NCBI RefSeq assembly: GCF_025377685.1
Contig: NZ_JACEHK010000018.1
Location: 58,800-122,799 of the forward strand
Length of the DNA: 64,000 bases
Direction of reading: 5' to 3'
From: Anaerobacillus sp. CMMVII
GTDB taxonomy: Bacteria; Bacillota; Bacilli; Bacillales; Anaerobacillaceae
Shown here: in pieces, positions 10,718-20,447 of the stretch
How positions within the stretch are numbered: position 1 is the stretch's first letter
Layout: each line of letters opens with the position of its first letter
Translations under genes and position numbers: made by a program
The notes under the pieces: generated by a model
The model's database searches: none
What the model was told of the DNA's origin: nothing
What the model saw: the letters and a program-made list of their open reading frames with translations, nothing else

Positions 10718-11424
10718 GTGAATAAAACAGTCGAAATTACACCTTTTTTTAAACAGTTATCAAAAGAAAATCAAGATATTTTGATACAAAATGGTGTAGA
10801 AAACGTTTGTCAGAGAAGGAACAACCTTGTTTTATGAGGGGGATGAAGCAAGAAGCATTTACTTAATAAGATCTGGGAAAGTACGATTAAGCAAATGACG
10901 ATTGACCATAAGAAGTTTTTTCTTCATTTGAAACAGGATGATGATATTGTTGGGGAATTTAGTTATTTAACGATATGTCTGTTAGTATGACTGCAGAAGT
11001 AGTTGAAGATTCTAGGCTTGTAAAATTTAATCGGGATCACTTGGAAGCTTTATTCGTGCAAAATGGGGAAATTGCCGTATCCTTTATAAAGCTGTTTGCC
11101 AGAAATACTCAATCAACACAAGCCAAGTTTTCAGATCTTCTTCTTTATGGGAAAGTGGGAGCGCTTTATTCAATCCTTATCCGCTTCAGTAATTCTTATG
11201 GAGTTAGGTATCATAACGATATCCTTATAAATGTAAAGCTCACAAACCAGGATATCGCTAATTACATCGGTACTTCCAGGGAAACTGCAAACAGAATGTT
11301 GCAAGATTTAAAGAAGGATAATATTATTGCTTTTTTAAATGGTAGTATCCTTATTAAAGACCTTGATTATTTAAAGAACCATCTCCGTTGTGGGAAATGT
11401 CCTGTTGAAATTTGTACCATTTAA
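10718..11424 (+). pseudogene. fnr: Fnr, [4Fe-4S] Crp-family regulator, frame-broken (4 shifts)
   Basis: A close paralogue of the regulator at 26675-27384. Restoring four single missing bases (about 10806, 10818, 10894, 10967) gives 236 aa, exactly the length of that paralogue: a cyclic-nucleotide-binding-like domain, then a Crp helix-turn-helix (LTNQDIANYIGTSRETANRML), and a C-terminal cysteine cluster CGKCPVEIC (C-x2-C-x4-C). That C-terminal cluster is the oxygen-sensing site of Bacillus Fnr. All four breaks fall in the first 250 nt; the last 150 codons are intact. Start taken as GTG at 10718. Confidence 0.8.
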
Positions 11425-11510
11425 ACGAACAAAAACTAAATAAAAGGTGAATCTACATCACTAGATGTTTTGAAATCTACTCGAAACAGAAAAACATTAT
11501 GAAAATGCTT

Positions 11511-12140
11511 TTAATTTCTAATGTGCTTGTTCACGTAGATTGCAACGTGTGTTCGATCGGAAAGTTCTAACTTTGAAAGAATGTTACTAACATGGGTTTT
11601 CACAGTTTTAATACCTATGTGAAGTTCCTCGCTAATTTCTTTGTTACTTTTCCCTTCGCCTAATAGAGTTAACACTTCTCTTTCTCGTCTTGTTAACGAT
11701 TCATGTTTAGGCTTCTCTTTCATACGATTGAACATTAAACTAGCTACTTTTCCTTCAATTGTAGGTTCACCTTTCATTGCTTTTTCTATCGTCATTGCAA
11801 TATCACTGGCACTTGTTGTTTTTAATATATAGCTAAAGGCACCTGCCTCAATGACTGGAAAAACCATCTCATCATCAATAAAACTCGTCAGGACAATAAT
11901 TTTGATTTCGGGATTGGTACTCGTAATTCGCTTTGTCGCTTCAATTCCATCCACTTTTTCCATCATTAAATCCATTAAGATTACGTCTGGTTTTAGTTCG
12001 AGTGCAAGATTAATAGCTTCCTCACCGTTACAACCTTCACCAATAATTTCAATCCTTTCTTCTAAGCTCAAAAATGTTTTTAGTCCCATTCTCACCATCT
12101 CATGGTCATCAACAATCAATACTTTTATTTTATCGGTCAC
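11511..12140 (-). CDS. liaR: LiaR/VraR-type response regulator
   Basis: NarL/LuxR-family response regulator, 209 aa. Receiver domain with acidic pair D11-D12, phosphoacceptor D57 (VILMD) and T/K switch residues (VLTSF, YILKT); C-terminal LuxR helix-turn-helix (LTRREREVLTLLGEGKSNKE). Its ATG overlaps the end of the kinase gene by 4 nt (ATGA), so the two are translationally coupled. With LiaF and LiaS it forms the cell-envelope stress system that senses lipid-II-targeting antibiotics in Firmicutes. The liaIH target genes are not in the window. Confidence 0.9.
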   Translation of the reverse strand: MTDKIKVLIVDDHEMVRMGLKTFLSLEERIEIIGEGCNGEEAINLALELKPDVILMDLMMEKVDGIEATKRITSTNPEIKIIVLTSFIDDEMVFPVIEAGAFSYILKTTSASDIAMTIEKAMKGEPTIEGKVASLMFNRMKEKPKHESLTRREREVLTLLGEGKSNKEISEELHIGIKTVKTHVSNILSKLELSDRTHVAIYVNKHIRN

Positions 12141-13261
12141 GAGTTTTCCTCCTTTTTTTCTAAATTTAATCTTAATGGAACTCTTAGTTCGAGCTTTGTT
12201 CCTTTATTAGGATAAGAGAGGATCGTTAAATTTCCACCAAGTTCTATCATTCGTTCCTTCATGGTTAATAAGCCGTAAGACCCTTTATTTTCAACATTTT
12301 CAACTACAAACCCTACCCCATTATCTTCAAGAATAATAAAAAGTCGTTCACCTTTTTCGTAAATTTCCATTCGGAAGATAGATGCCTTTGAATGGCGTAG
12401 CATATTAGAAATAGCTTCTTGAATGATACGAAATAATTGATCTTCAATTTTTGAAGGTAACGCTCCTATCTGACTAAAATTAAGTTGCAGAGTTAAGTGT
12501 TTGTTCTTTACTTTTAATTCTTCAAATAAAGCCTTCATTCCTTCTTCAAAGGATTTACCATCTAAAGTTACTGGTCTTAAATGCATAATTAACGCGCGAA
12601 GCTCCTGTTGTGCATTATTGACCATTTTTTCAACATCACCTAATACAACCATTGCTTGTTGTTGATTTTTTATGATTAGTTTAGGAAGTGCTGCCATAGT
12701 CATTGAGATCGCAAAAAGCTGTTGACTAATCGCATCATGGAGATCCCTCGCTAATTTCCTTCTTTCATCTAAAGAAGCGGCCTGTTCTGCTTGCTCTATT
12801 AATATTGAATTCTCACTTAAAAGCTTCTGCAACGTATAGACCTGTTTCTCATAATGTTCAGCCATGGCATTAAAACGCAACGATAGCTCTGAGAACTCAT
12901 TTTCACCTTGAATATGGACACGTGATGCAAGCTTCCCTCGTGTAAAAGAATTAGCAGCATCAATCAGCTTTTCCGTTTGATTTTTTACATATTTAGCAAA
13001 AGGATAACTATACAAAAATGAAACCACCACATTGATTAGAAAAACATAGAGAGTTGCTAGTAAGAGATACATAAAAAAGGCATTCGTAAATAACATGTTT
13101 TCATTTGGTAAAAGTTTAGTTAGCCTAGGGGAATATTGAATGATGGTCGCTAAACCCAAAATACCTAAACTAAAGATGATGCTACTTAACATGACAATTC
13201 TCCATTGATTTTTTAAAAATTGCCACTGAATTCCTGATAGTTTCCTGTCTCTTTTTTCCAT
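12137..13261 (-). CDS. liaS: LiaS-type sensor histidine kinase
   Basis: A 374-aa membrane kinase: helix at about 21-40, short extracellular loop, helix at about 61-86, HAMP linker, HisKA_3 dimerisation domain with phosphoacceptor H175 (ARDLHDAISQQLF), and an HATPase domain with DNGVGF and GSYGLLTMKER. The tiny extracellular loop is typical of intramembrane-sensing kinases that depend on a partner protein, here LiaF encoded directly upstream. Starts 1 nt after the liaF stop and overlaps liaR. Confidence 0.9.
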   Translation of the reverse strand: MEKRDRKLSGIQWQFLKNQWRIVMLSSIIFSLGILGLATIIQYSPRLTKLLPNENMLFTNAFFMYLLLATLYVFLINVVVSFLYSYPFAKYVKNQTEKLIDAANSFTRGKLASRVHIQGENEFSELSLRFNAMAEHYEKQVYTLQKLLSENSILIEQAEQAASLDERRKLARDLHDAISQQLFAISMTMAALPKLIIKNQQQAMVVLGDVEKMVNNAQQELRALIMHLRPVTLDGKSFEEGMKALFEELKVKNKHLTLQLNFSQIGALPSKIEDQLFRIIQEAISNMLRHSKASIFRMEIYEKGERLFIILEDNGVGFVVENVENKGSYGLLTMKERMIELGGNLTILSYPNKGTKLELRVPLRLNLEKKEENS

Positions 13262-13262
13262 C

Positions 13263-14078
13263 TTAATCCACTCGCTTTACTTTAACATCCCCAATTGAAA
13301 GTTGAACATAGATCGCAACCTTCTTGTTTGCTAAAGCATAGTTTTCACTCACGTAGGATACAAACCTATTGGTTCCAGATTGTTTATTCTCAAAGACTTT
13401 TACGTCCCCAAGCTTAACATCGACATTTATTTTTACCGGCAGGTTATCAGGAACTAGTATTTTAATATCACCTATCCCTCCTGATAAATTAATTAAGTTT
13501 TCTCCGTCTTCCAACATCGCTGTTGATAAATCAACGGAAATATCTCCTATTCCAACCCAAGTTTGCAATTCTTCAATTTGCCATGGAGTCTTACCGAGGC
13601 GAATATCACCGATAAGTGTTTTTCTACTATTAAAATTTGATATTCCTTTTCGTTTTTTTGTTAATACGTCCTCCATATCTGCAGCATCCTTACCACTTAG
13701 ATCAACAACAATTAAGTCAGATCTTCGGTTAAAAATAATTGATAGACCAAAGTAAATTATTAATATCGGCCATGTCCAGCTCCAAAATTGTCCAGCGCTA
13801 ATCGCAAAGATATCTAACTTATTTCCTTGCAATATAATTCCGATAGCTAATATGAGCAATCCCCAAAATAATTTATTGACTCGCCACATCCCATCTCTGA
13901 GCTTCCTAGTAAAATAAATTAGACCTCGTAAAACTTGCCTAAGGCCAAAATAAATAATTAGCACTGGCCAATAAGTAGAAAAGAAGGTGACCATCGTCAT
14001 CTCGATTACCCCTACATTTGTTAACAGAAACAAAACTCCTACAGCGAATATCAGCAACCCGATCATTTTTTTTGCCAT
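13263..14078 (-). CDS. liaF: LiaF-like inhibitor of LiaS
   Basis: A 271-aa protein with four predicted membrane helices in its first half (for example IGLLIFAVGVLFLLTNVGVI and FWGLLILAIGIILQ) and a C-terminal beta-rich cell-wall-active-antibiotics-response domain (GDIRLGKTPWQIEELQTW, GIGDISVDLS, IGDVKVKRVD). In B. subtilis LiaF holds the LiaS kinase inactive until envelope stress. First gene of the liaFSR operon. The promoter is presumably in the repeat-rich gap upstream. Confidence 0.88.
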   Translation of the reverse strand: MAKKMIGLLIFAVGVLFLLTNVGVIEMTMVTFFSTYWPVLIIYFGLRQVLRGLIYFTRKLRDGMWRVNKLFWGLLILAIGIILQGNKLDIFAISAGQFWSWTWPILIIYFGLSIIFNRRSDLIVVDLSGKDAADMEDVLTKKRKGISNFNSRKTLIGDIRLGKTPWQIEELQTWVGIGDISVDLSTAMLEDGENLINLSGGIGDIKILVPDNLPVKINVDVKLGDVKVFENKQSGTNRFVSYVSENYALANKKVAIYVQLSIGDVKVKRVD

Positions 14079-14106
14079 ATTAATTCCTCATTTTCATATA
14101 TTTTTT

Positions 14107-14375
14107 AAGAAAAGCGCAATCGCCCTGCTTAGCCCCGACAAAAGCTACTGACCTCGTTCACAACATGTGTTACTTCTAGAGTTACTACATGTAGCTTTGC
14201 CTCGAGGACCTACTGGACCACAGAGGCAGCATTTAAGTGAACGAAGGTTATTTGACCTCGAGGGGCTGGGCACTGCTCCTGCGTCACTACGTTTACTCGT
14301 CGCAAAACCTGCAATGAAGTAACTTCACTGATGTGTATTGGAGCTAGACAGTTATTACGTTGAAATTTATGCTTT
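14107..14375. repeat. family A intergenic repeat, long copy
   Basis: Starts AAGAAAAGCGCAATCGCCC and ends GGAGCTAGACAGTTATTACG. Its second half (TGCTCCTGCGTCACTACG to the end) is nearly identical to 38765-38865, and both end in the same TTACGTTGAAATTT. It contains an internal open frame (14210-14449 minus) that is only repeat sequence. No gene is seen between 14079 and 14759. Confidence 0.75.
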
Positions 14376-14388
14376 CTTAAACTACTTA

Positions 14389-14486
14389 GAAAAGCGCTAG
14401 CGCCCTGAGAAAAAAGTGTAGTGTACTTTCTCCCGGGTAGCCCCGACAAAAGCTACTGACCTCGAGGGTCTAGGAGCTAGACATTT
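14389..14486. repeat. family A intergenic repeat, short copy
   Basis: AGAAAAGCGCTAGCGCCC to GGAGCTAGACAT with the internal AGCCCCGACAAAAGCTACTG. It lies directly behind the longer copy in the same orientation, making a tandem pair. Confidence 0.75.
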
Positions 14487-14718
14487 TGAGAAGACAGCCT
14501 AATTAAAAAATACATCATCTAATTTTACCATTCCTTTGCTTTCATTTATGCATTTTTCTCTTTGATAACGTCCTCATTAACTCATGTATTTTTCCTTGTA
14601 CTAATAATACTACCTATTTTACTCTCATTTAACCGACATCGGTTGGTTTTTTTCTCAGACTAGAGGCTGATTTTTCTTCTACAATTAATGATTGTTTCTA
14701 CATAAATAGCCACTTTTC

Positions 14719-14727
14719 TGCTATAAT
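14719..14727 (+). promoter_or_regulatory. extended -10 promoter of LCP gene
   Basis: TGCTATAAT, an extended -10 (TG-N-TATAAT), 33 nt before the likely TTG start. No good -35 is visible. Confidence 0.5.
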
Positions 14728-14759
14728 CTAGTTTGTATGCTGAAAGGAGTGGTTCTAGG

Positions 14760-15755
14760 TTGGGGAGTAGTGATAATAAGAGTGTAAAAAACAAAACAAT
14801 TAAACGCAAAGTTATTATATTAACAATCTTAATTATGATATTACTAGCTTTCTCTGCTTTTGCTTATACAAACCATCAATACGAAAAAGCAAGAAAAGAA
14901 TCATTACGGGTCATTGAAGAAAACAATGGCAAGCAACAAGGAACTGAGAATATAGATTTTAAGGGGGACCATGATATCGCTGATCATATCCATATACTCT
15001 TAATTGGTGTGGACAGTGAAGGGGATGGCCCTGCTAGAACAGATACAATCATAGTTGCTCAATACCAACCGAAAAATGGTAAAGTGAAACTAATTTCACT
15101 TATGAGGGATAGTTATGTTTCCATCCCTGGGTATCGTGACAATAAAATTAATACAGCTTTCTTTTTTGGAGGACCTGAGCTTCTAAGACAAACAATTAAA
15201 GAAAACTTTGATATTGATATCCATTATTTCGCTTCCATAGACTTTAATGGTTTCGAAAGAGTTGTTGATATTATTTCACCTGACGGAATTGAAGTTGACA
15301 TAGAACGAAGAATGTTCTACCAAGATGTTACCGGCAATGTGTATATTAATTTTGAGCCTGGAATACAACGATTAGACGGAAAAGAAGCATTAAATTATGT
15401 ACGCTTCCGTAGTGATAGAGAAAATGACTTTGGAAGGGTTCGCCGCCAACAAGAAATACTTTCAAAATTAAAAGATGAACTTCTTACCTTTTCAGGCGTA
15501 ACCAGACTACCGACATTATTAGGTGCCGTTGAACCCTACATTACGACTAACATTCAAAACAAACATTTTCTAGATTACGGTCGAAGTTTCTTTTTAAACC
15601 CAATTGATCAAGTTGAAACACTTACAATCCCCACCCAAGGCTCTTATATAGACTCACGCTACAGCCATGCTGGCGCAGTTCTGGAATTGGACATGGAAAT
15701 AAATAAAAAGGCAATTCATGAATTTTTAGAGTTAAACACTTTAGATGTACAATAA
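14760..15755 (+). CDS. LytR-CpsA-Psr (LCP) family wall-polymer ligase
   Basis: A 331-aa enzyme that transfers teichoic acid or similar polymers from undecaprenyl carriers to peptidoglycan on the outer face of the membrane. One N-terminal membrane helix (VIILTILIMILLAFSAFAY), then the LCP domain with ILLIGVDS, the Arg/Asp signature ARTDTIIV, SLMRDSYVSIPG, KINTAFFFGG and YVRFRSDRENDFGRVRRQQ. The frame opens at TTG 14733, but AAGGAGTGG sits at ideal spacing before the TTG at 14760. Single gene, ended by a strong bidirectional hairpin shared with fabF. Confidence 0.88.
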   Translation: MGSSDNKSVKNKTIKRKVIILTILIMILLAFSAFAYTNHQYEKARKESLRVIEENNGKQQGTENIDFKGDHDIADHIHILLIGVDSEGDGPARTDTIIVAQYQPKNGKVKLISLMRDSYVSIPGYRDNKINTAFFFGGPELLRQTIKENFDIDIHYFASIDFNGFERVVDIISPDGIEVDIERRMFYQDVTGNVYINFEPGIQRLDGKEALNYVRFRSDRENDFGRVRRQQEILSKLKDELLTFSGVTRLPTLLGAVEPYITTNIQNKHFLDYGRSFFLNPIDQVETLTIPTQGSYIDSRYSHAGAVLELDMEINKKAIHEFLELNTLDVQ

Positions 15756-15764
15756 GCAATCTAT

Positions 15765-15800
15765 AAGAAAGAGGATGACCTATATGTCATCCTCTTTCTT
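15765..15800. terminator. bidirectional terminator, LCP gene / fabF
   Basis: Perfect 15-bp stem (15765-15779 with 15786-15800) with AAGAAAG/CTTTCTT outer pairs, between convergent genes. Confidence 0.9.
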
Positions 15801-15802
15801 CT

Positions 15803-17043
15803 TTATTCGCTATATTTTTTAAATACTAATGTTGCATTATGACCACCAAAACCTAATGAATTACTTAGTACAGCACGAACTTCCTGTTTTCTAGCTTTGT
15901 TTGGCACATAATCTAAATCACATTCTGGGTCTGGTGTCTCGTAATTAATTGTTGGTGGGATGATGCTATCTTCAATTGCTTTAACTGAGAATATTGCTTC
16001 TACAGCACCAGCAGCACCTAAAAGGTGACCTGTCATAGATTTTGTAGAGCTTACAGCTAGTTTATTTGCATATTCACCAAACACTTGTTTAATTGCTAAT
16101 GTTTCATATTTGTCGTTATAATGAGTACTTGTACCATGTGCATTCATGTAATCAATATCTTCTGGGGATAGTCCAGCATCCTTTAATGCCATACGCATCG
16201 CCCTAACCCCACCTTCACCTTCAGGAGCTGGTGCAGTTATATGATACGCATCTCCAGTTGCCCCATATCCAACGATTTCTGCATAGATTTTCGCTCCACG
16301 TTTTTGGGCATGCTCCAACGATTCTAGAATAATGATTGCTCCACCTTCACCCATAACAAAACCATCTCGATTTAAATCAAAAGGACGGCTTGCTGTTGCT
16401 GGGTCTGGATTTGTCGATAAAGCTTTAGCCGCACTAAAGCCTGCCATTGACATATTTGTAATTGGTGCTTCACATCCTCCGGTAATCATAGCATCAGCAT
16501 CACCGCGTTCTATTACCTTAAAAGCATCACCAATTGAATTTGCTCCAGATGCACAAGCTGTAACTGTACACGAATTTATGCCTTTAGCGCCTAGTGTAAT
16601 GGATACTTGACCTGCTGCCATATCAGGTATAAGCATTGGTACAAAAAAGGACTTACACGTCGATGACCTTTTTCTAGAAAGATAGAAAATTGTTGTTCAT
16701 ACGTCTCCATTCCGCCAATGCCTGATCCAATCCAAACACCTATACGATCTGCATTTGAGTCATTGATTTCTAATTTAGCGTCTTCGACTGCCATTAACGC
16801 ACTTGCCACAGCATACTGTGTAAAACGATCCATCTTTCTTGCTTCTTTTTTATCCATAAAGACACCAGGGTCAAAATCTTTTAACTCAGCTGCAACAACG
16901 GTTGGAAATTGTGTTGGGTCAACTCTAGTTAGTTTCCCGATTCCTGATTTTCCTGCAATTACATTTTCCCAAGTAGTTGCAACACTATTTCCCAAAGGTG
17001 TTACCGCTCCTAAACCTGTAACAACAACGCGATTTTGCTTCAT
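15803..17043 (-). pseudogene. fabF: beta-ketoacyl-ACP synthase II, frame-broken (1 shift)
   Basis: Condensing enzyme of fatty-acid elongation. With one base restored it is 413 aa, the usual FabF length. Active-site cysteine in [14 protein letters not shown], histidines in [10 protein letters not shown] and [16 protein letters not shown] terminus [13 protein letters not shown]. The break is a six-base A run (16643-16648, plus strand) that should be seven, turning [12 protein letters not shown] into [10 protein letters not shown]. FabF is needed for growth, so a sequencing error is the natural reading. Follows fabH by 35 nt in one operon, as in B. subtilis. Confidence 0.93.
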
Positions 17044-17078
17044 TTCAAATTCTCTCCTTTATAATAGTTGCTTATTTA

Positions 17079-18017
17079 TTACCTACCCCAACGTATTGCG
17101 ACTGAACCCCATACTAGTCCAGCACCAAACCCAACTAATACAACAATATCTCCGTCCTTAATTTTCCCATTGTTCAGTTCGTTAACAAGTGCCATAGGAA
17201 TTGATGCAGAAGAGGTGTTACCATATTTATGAACTGTTTTTGACATTTTTTCTTCAGGGAGTTCAAGCCTTTGCCTTGAGGCTTCCATAATTCGAATATT
17301 TGCTTGATGTGGGACAAGAAAGTCTACATCTTCCTTTGTTAACCCAGCCTTTTGAATTACATTTAATGCCGATTCACCCATTTGACGAACGGCAAATTTA
17401 AACACTTCTCTTCCATTCATAGTAAGGAATTGCCCTTCTTGAGTTATATGTTCAGCACCTGTACCATCAGCACCTAACTCAAAAGCTAATATCCCTCTAT
17501 CTTTTGAGACAGGACCCAATACGGCTGCACCTGCTCCATCTCCAAACAGAACTGCTGTATTTCGATCCTCCCAGTTCATAAGCTTTGATAGCTTTTCAGC
17601 TCCCACAACTAATACATGCTTATAATCACCTGTTTGAACAAACTGTTTAGCTGTAACAATTCCATAAATAAAGCCGGCACATGCTGCACTTACATCCATA
17701 GCTGCTGCATTTTTGGCACCAAGTTTCTCTTGTATAACTGCCGATACAGACGGAAAAGGTCGATCAGGCGTGACTGTAGCTACAATAATTAAATCTAGTT
17801 CTTCTGGATTAATATTCGCTTGCTCTAACGCTTCCTTTGCAGCTAGATAGGACATATGTGAAGTATCGTGATGTTCTGGAGCAAATCTGCGTTCCTCAAT
17901 ACCTGTTCTTGTTCTTATCCACTCATCGGATGTATCCATTCTTTTTTCCAAATCAAAGTTTGTGACAATATTATCTGCTAAATAGGAGCCCATACCAAGT
18001 ATACCTACATTAACCAT
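17079..18017 (-). CDS. fabH: beta-ketoacyl-ACP synthase III
   Basis: Starts fatty-acid synthesis by condensing acyl-CoA with malonyl-ACP. 312 aa, exactly the family length when started at the ATG at 18017 behind AAGGAGG (the frame opens at a TTG seven codons earlier). Catalytic cysteine in [12 protein letters not shown], His/Asn of the triad in [10 protein letters not shown] and [10 protein letters not shown]. Upstream lies a sequence like a FapR operator. Operon with fabF. Confidence 0.95.
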   Translation of the reverse strand: MVNVGILGMGSYLADNIVTNFDLEKRMDTSDEWIRTRTGIEERRFAPEHHDTSHMSYLAAKEALEQANINPEELDLIIVATVTPDRPFPSVSAVIQEKLGAKNAAAMDVSAACAGFIYGIVTAKQFVQTGDYKHVLVVGAEKLSKLMNWEDRNTAVLFGDGAGAAVLGPVSKDRGILAFELGADGTGAEHITQEGQFLTMNGREVFKFAVRQMGESALNVIQKAGLTKEDVDFLVPHQANIRIMEASRQRLELPEEKMSKTVHKYGNTSSASIPMALVNELNNGKIKDGDIVVLVGFGAGLVWGSVAIRWGR

Positions 18018-18102
18018 CTTTAGCGTCCTCCTTATCAAAATTACATATTCCTAAAATAAATTATTAGTTTTAATGTTTATACATTTTTTATACTACTTAA
18101 TA

Positions 18103-18119
18103 TTATGACCTGATACTAA
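18103..18119 (-). promoter_or_regulatory. candidate FapR operator upstream of fabH
   Basis: Minus-strand TTAGTATCAGGTCATAA, an imperfect palindrome resembling the FapR site (TTAGTACC-type half site) found upstream of fabHA-fabF in Bacillus. It sits about 85 nt before the fabH start where a promoter is expected. FapR represses fatty-acid genes until malonyl-CoA rises. Identified by eye only. Confidence 0.4.
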
Positions 18120-18249
18120 TTTTAATTCATCTGTTTGGCTTTGTCTACTATTTGACTGGTAAAAAAATTCGGGCACATGGCTCTGACACTCTCCTTATAA
18201 AGCTAACATAGCTTTATATTGTACAAATCTTTTCGCTGGAGGTGAAAAT

Positions 18250-18582
18250 ATGGAAGATAATAAGCAAGAAGGTCAAGGTAGAAACTTTTTTGATAGCTTA
18301 ATGTTTGGGCCGCCACCACAAGGATCCAAAACTATAGAACAGCAGAAATCGACGTCTACAGACGCACCTGAAGAACAAACTCAAATCCAACAAAATCAAG
18401 TTCAGAAAAATAATGGACAACTAAGTCACACCGAAAATAGTCATGATCAACCACAACTGGACCTAGTACAAATGATGCAACAATTTGACTCCTTAATGGA
18501 CTATGCAAATAAATTAGGACCAACTCTAAAAAAACTGAGTCCGTTATTTGATCTATTTAAAGGTTTCAATGAAAAAAAGTAA
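18250..18582 (+). CDS. hypothetical protein, Gln-rich, 110 aa
   Basis: Clear GGAGGTG site before the ATG. The first two thirds are polar and Gln/Asn-rich (IEQQKSTSTDAPEEQTQIQQ), probably disordered. The last 40 residues form an amphipathic region ending YANKLGPTLKKLSPLFDLFKGF, which recalls the C-terminal pattern of VrrA/YqfQ-type and other spore-associated Bacillus proteins; this is only a resemblance. In B. subtilis comZ and yjzB occupy this place near med and fabH; neither is recognisable here. Confidence 0.6.
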   Translation: MEDNKQEGQGRNFFDSLMFGPPPQGSKTIEQQKSTSTDAPEEQTQIQQNQVQKNNGQLSHTENSHDQPQLDLVQMMQQFDSLMDYANKLGPTLKKLSPLFDLFKGFNEKK

Positions 18583-18761
18583 ATCAAGGAAAGTCTTATA
18601 CCGTAAATCATGAAAGCTAGGTTGGACTCTTCTTTACTGACTGTAAAAATACCAGGCACCTTCTAACTTGCTAAGTAAGGCAAGTGATCTGATATAACAC
18701 ATTAACAATTAAACAACAACAATGTTTACGAAAAAGCCTTATAAACAGCCAAATACAAAAA

Positions 18762-18786
18762 AAGAGGATGACTCTAGAGTCATCCT
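18762..18786 (-). terminator. intrinsic terminator
   Basis: A perfect 10-bp stem AGGATGACTC/GAGTCATCCT (18765-18786), followed on the minus strand by CTTTTTTTG. It ends the His/Gly/Pro-rich gene. Confidence 0.85.
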
Positions 18787-18800
18787 TATCTTACGACTAT

Positions 18801-19130
18801 TTAATAGCCAGATTGCCCAAAAGGTCCGGGACCATATGGCATTTGACCATATGGTGATGGACCATATAAGCCTGGGTTATACGGGTATGGGCTAGGACCG
18901 TACGGTGGTGGACCTCCATATGGACCTGGACCATATGGAGTTGGTGAAGAGCCAAATAAACCGCCTCCTGGCCCTGATAACGCACTAAACAACAAACCGC
19001 CTCCTGCTAAGCCAGCTAAAAATGGTAACACAGGTGAGCTTCCTCCACCATGATGGTGGTGATGGGAAGGATGGTGTTGATGTGAGCGATGCCCAAAACC
19101 TCTCATCATTGGGTAATATCCAGGATACAT
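18801..19130 (-). CDS. His/Gly/Pro/Tyr-rich low-complexity protein, coat-like
   Basis: A 109-aa protein with three compositional zones: a His-rich start (HRSHQHHPSHHHHHGGG), a short hydrophobic Gly/Ala segment (VLPFLAGLAGGGLLFSALSG), and a tail of PYGP/PYGG/PYGQ repeats. Such compositions are typical of Bacillus spore-coat or crust proteins and of metal-binding tails; no domain is recognised. The start has AAGGAGG with 9-nt spacing. A second frame is open through the same codons (18797-18985) because of the repeats, but it lacks a start site. Confidence 0.65.
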   Translation of the reverse strand: MYPGYYPMMRGFGHRSHQHHPSHHHHHGGGSSPVLPFLAGLAGGGLLFSALSGPGGGLFGSSPTPYGPGPYGGPPPYGPSPYPYNPGLYGPSPYGQMPYGPGPFGQSGY

Positions 19131-19445
19131 ATATCTAAGCCTCCTTAAAAGTTTGGCTTTCAGCTAAAGTTAAGCATTGCCTTAGTTTTTATTATCAACA
19201 AGTAGATATATAGTAACTAAGACTACTGTTACCTCTAGGTCTGTATCATCATATGTGTATCTGTCCCGTTCTGAGTATGTCCAAATGACTTTTCGAGGAG
19301 GGCAAACGCCTCTTTTACAAGGATGACGGGGGTAAGTGGTGGGTTTGAAGTACTAACCTGTTGTGAAAAAAACTGGTTGATGGAAAATTTTACTACTACA
19401 ACTTCCGCAAGAAAACAAAAAAATGCAGAATGAAAATGTTTTTAG

Positions 19446-19492
19446 CACCTAATCTAATGCTTTCAACATTCTACATTCTACATTCTACATTT
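19446..19492. repeat. CATTCTA short tandem words
   Basis: ACATTCTACATTCTACATT just after the med stop. Upstream at 19422-19440 is the partly complementary ATGCAGAATGAAAATG, so a hairpin with a long loop could serve as the terminator of med. The remainder of the gap 19131-19493 shows no gene. Confidence 0.45.
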
Positions 19493-19493
19493 C

Positions 19494-20447
19494 CTATTCA
19501 TTTGGTAATTTACCAGTTTCGATGTATGTATTGATAGCTGTGTCTATCTTATTCTGTAGTTCTAGAGGCACTTCCGGACTGTAGTTACCAAGTGTGATAA
19601 CACCCTCAGCAAAGTCATAATATTTATTTCCAGTCCCTAGCTCGCCTTTAAGAAACTTTGAAGTGACTAATTCATAAAGATCGTCTACATGTTGAATTGT
19701 ACTGGTTAACACAGTCGATTGACCTAAATCAGAATGATCTCCAACAAAACCAATGACATATAAACCATGCTTTTTTACTTCTTCAATTATAGCAACATGG
19801 TAGCCATCACCAGCCGGATAAAAAACATCAACACCATCTGTTACCATTTGATTATATAAATTTAAGGCTTTTTCAATATCAACCCAACTTGAAACATATT
19901 CTACCTTTACTTCAACGTTGCTATTTTGATACAAAGCGCCATCAATAAAACCATCAACCTCCGGCTGCCATGGAAATGCTGCTAAGACTCCAACTGTGTT
20001 CGCTTCGGACATTTCACTTGCCAGCATTCCAGCGAAAAAGCCCATTGAATAACCTTCAAAGTGTAGGCTAGTAATATTATCACCGTGAACATCGGCATTA
20101 AAAGTGATAAAGTGTATATTAGGATATTTATCTTTCAAGTCCATAAAAAATGGCGCAAATAACTGCCCGTGTCCAAAAATCAAATTCACACCTGAATCAA
20201 CAAATTCTGCTACTGCCAATTCTGCTTTTTCTTTTGAATTAATCTCTTCCTTATAAAAGACATCAACATTTAAGCTTGCGTGAATTTTCAGGAGCCCTTC
20301 ATAGCCCTTAGTATTCCAGCCTTGATCATCGATATTGTGAGGCAATAGTAGTCCAACCTTTGGGCTTACCTCTGTTTCTGTAACTGTTGAACAACCGACA
20401 ATGAATAAACATAGGAATATCGTAACAGTGATGCGTATAACATTCAT
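19494..20447 (-). CDS. med: Med, BMP-family lipoprotein, competence regulator
   Basis: A 317-aa lipoprotein with signal and lipobox (IRITVTIFLCLFIVGC) and a periplasmic-binding-protein fold of the Bmp/PnrA (basic membrane protein) family: KVGLLLPHNIDDQGWNTKGYEGL, LIFGHGQLFAPFF, GVDVFYPAGDG. In B. subtilis Med raises ComK levels and is encoded beside yjaV and comZ-fabHA, the same neighbourhood as here. The frame runs 29 codons upstream, but the ATG at 20447 behind AAAGGAGAG starts the signal peptide. Confidence 0.8.
   Translation of the reverse strand: MNVIRITVTIFLCLFIVGCSTVTETEVSPKVGLLLPHNIDDQGWNTKGYEGLLKIHASLNVDVFYKEEINSKEKAELAVAEFVDSGVNLIFGHGQLFAPFFMDLKDKYPNIHFITFNADVHGDNITSLHFEGYSMGFFAGMLASEMSEANTVGVLAAFPWQPEVDGFIDGALYQNSNVEVKVEYVSSWVDIEKALNLYNQMVTDGVDVFYPAGDGYHVAIIEEVKKHGLYVIGFVGDHSDLGQSTVLTSTIQHVDDLYELVTSKFLKGELGTGNKYYDFAEGVITLGNYSPEVPLELQNKIDTAINTYIETGKLPNE

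Noticed and set aside
14210..14449. Open frame of 79 codons on the minus strand
   Set aside because: It is made of family A repeat sequence that recurs elsewhere and has no start signals.
18797..18985. Second frame through the His/Pro-rich gene
   Set aside because: It is open only because the codons are repetitive; no start site and no sensible protein.
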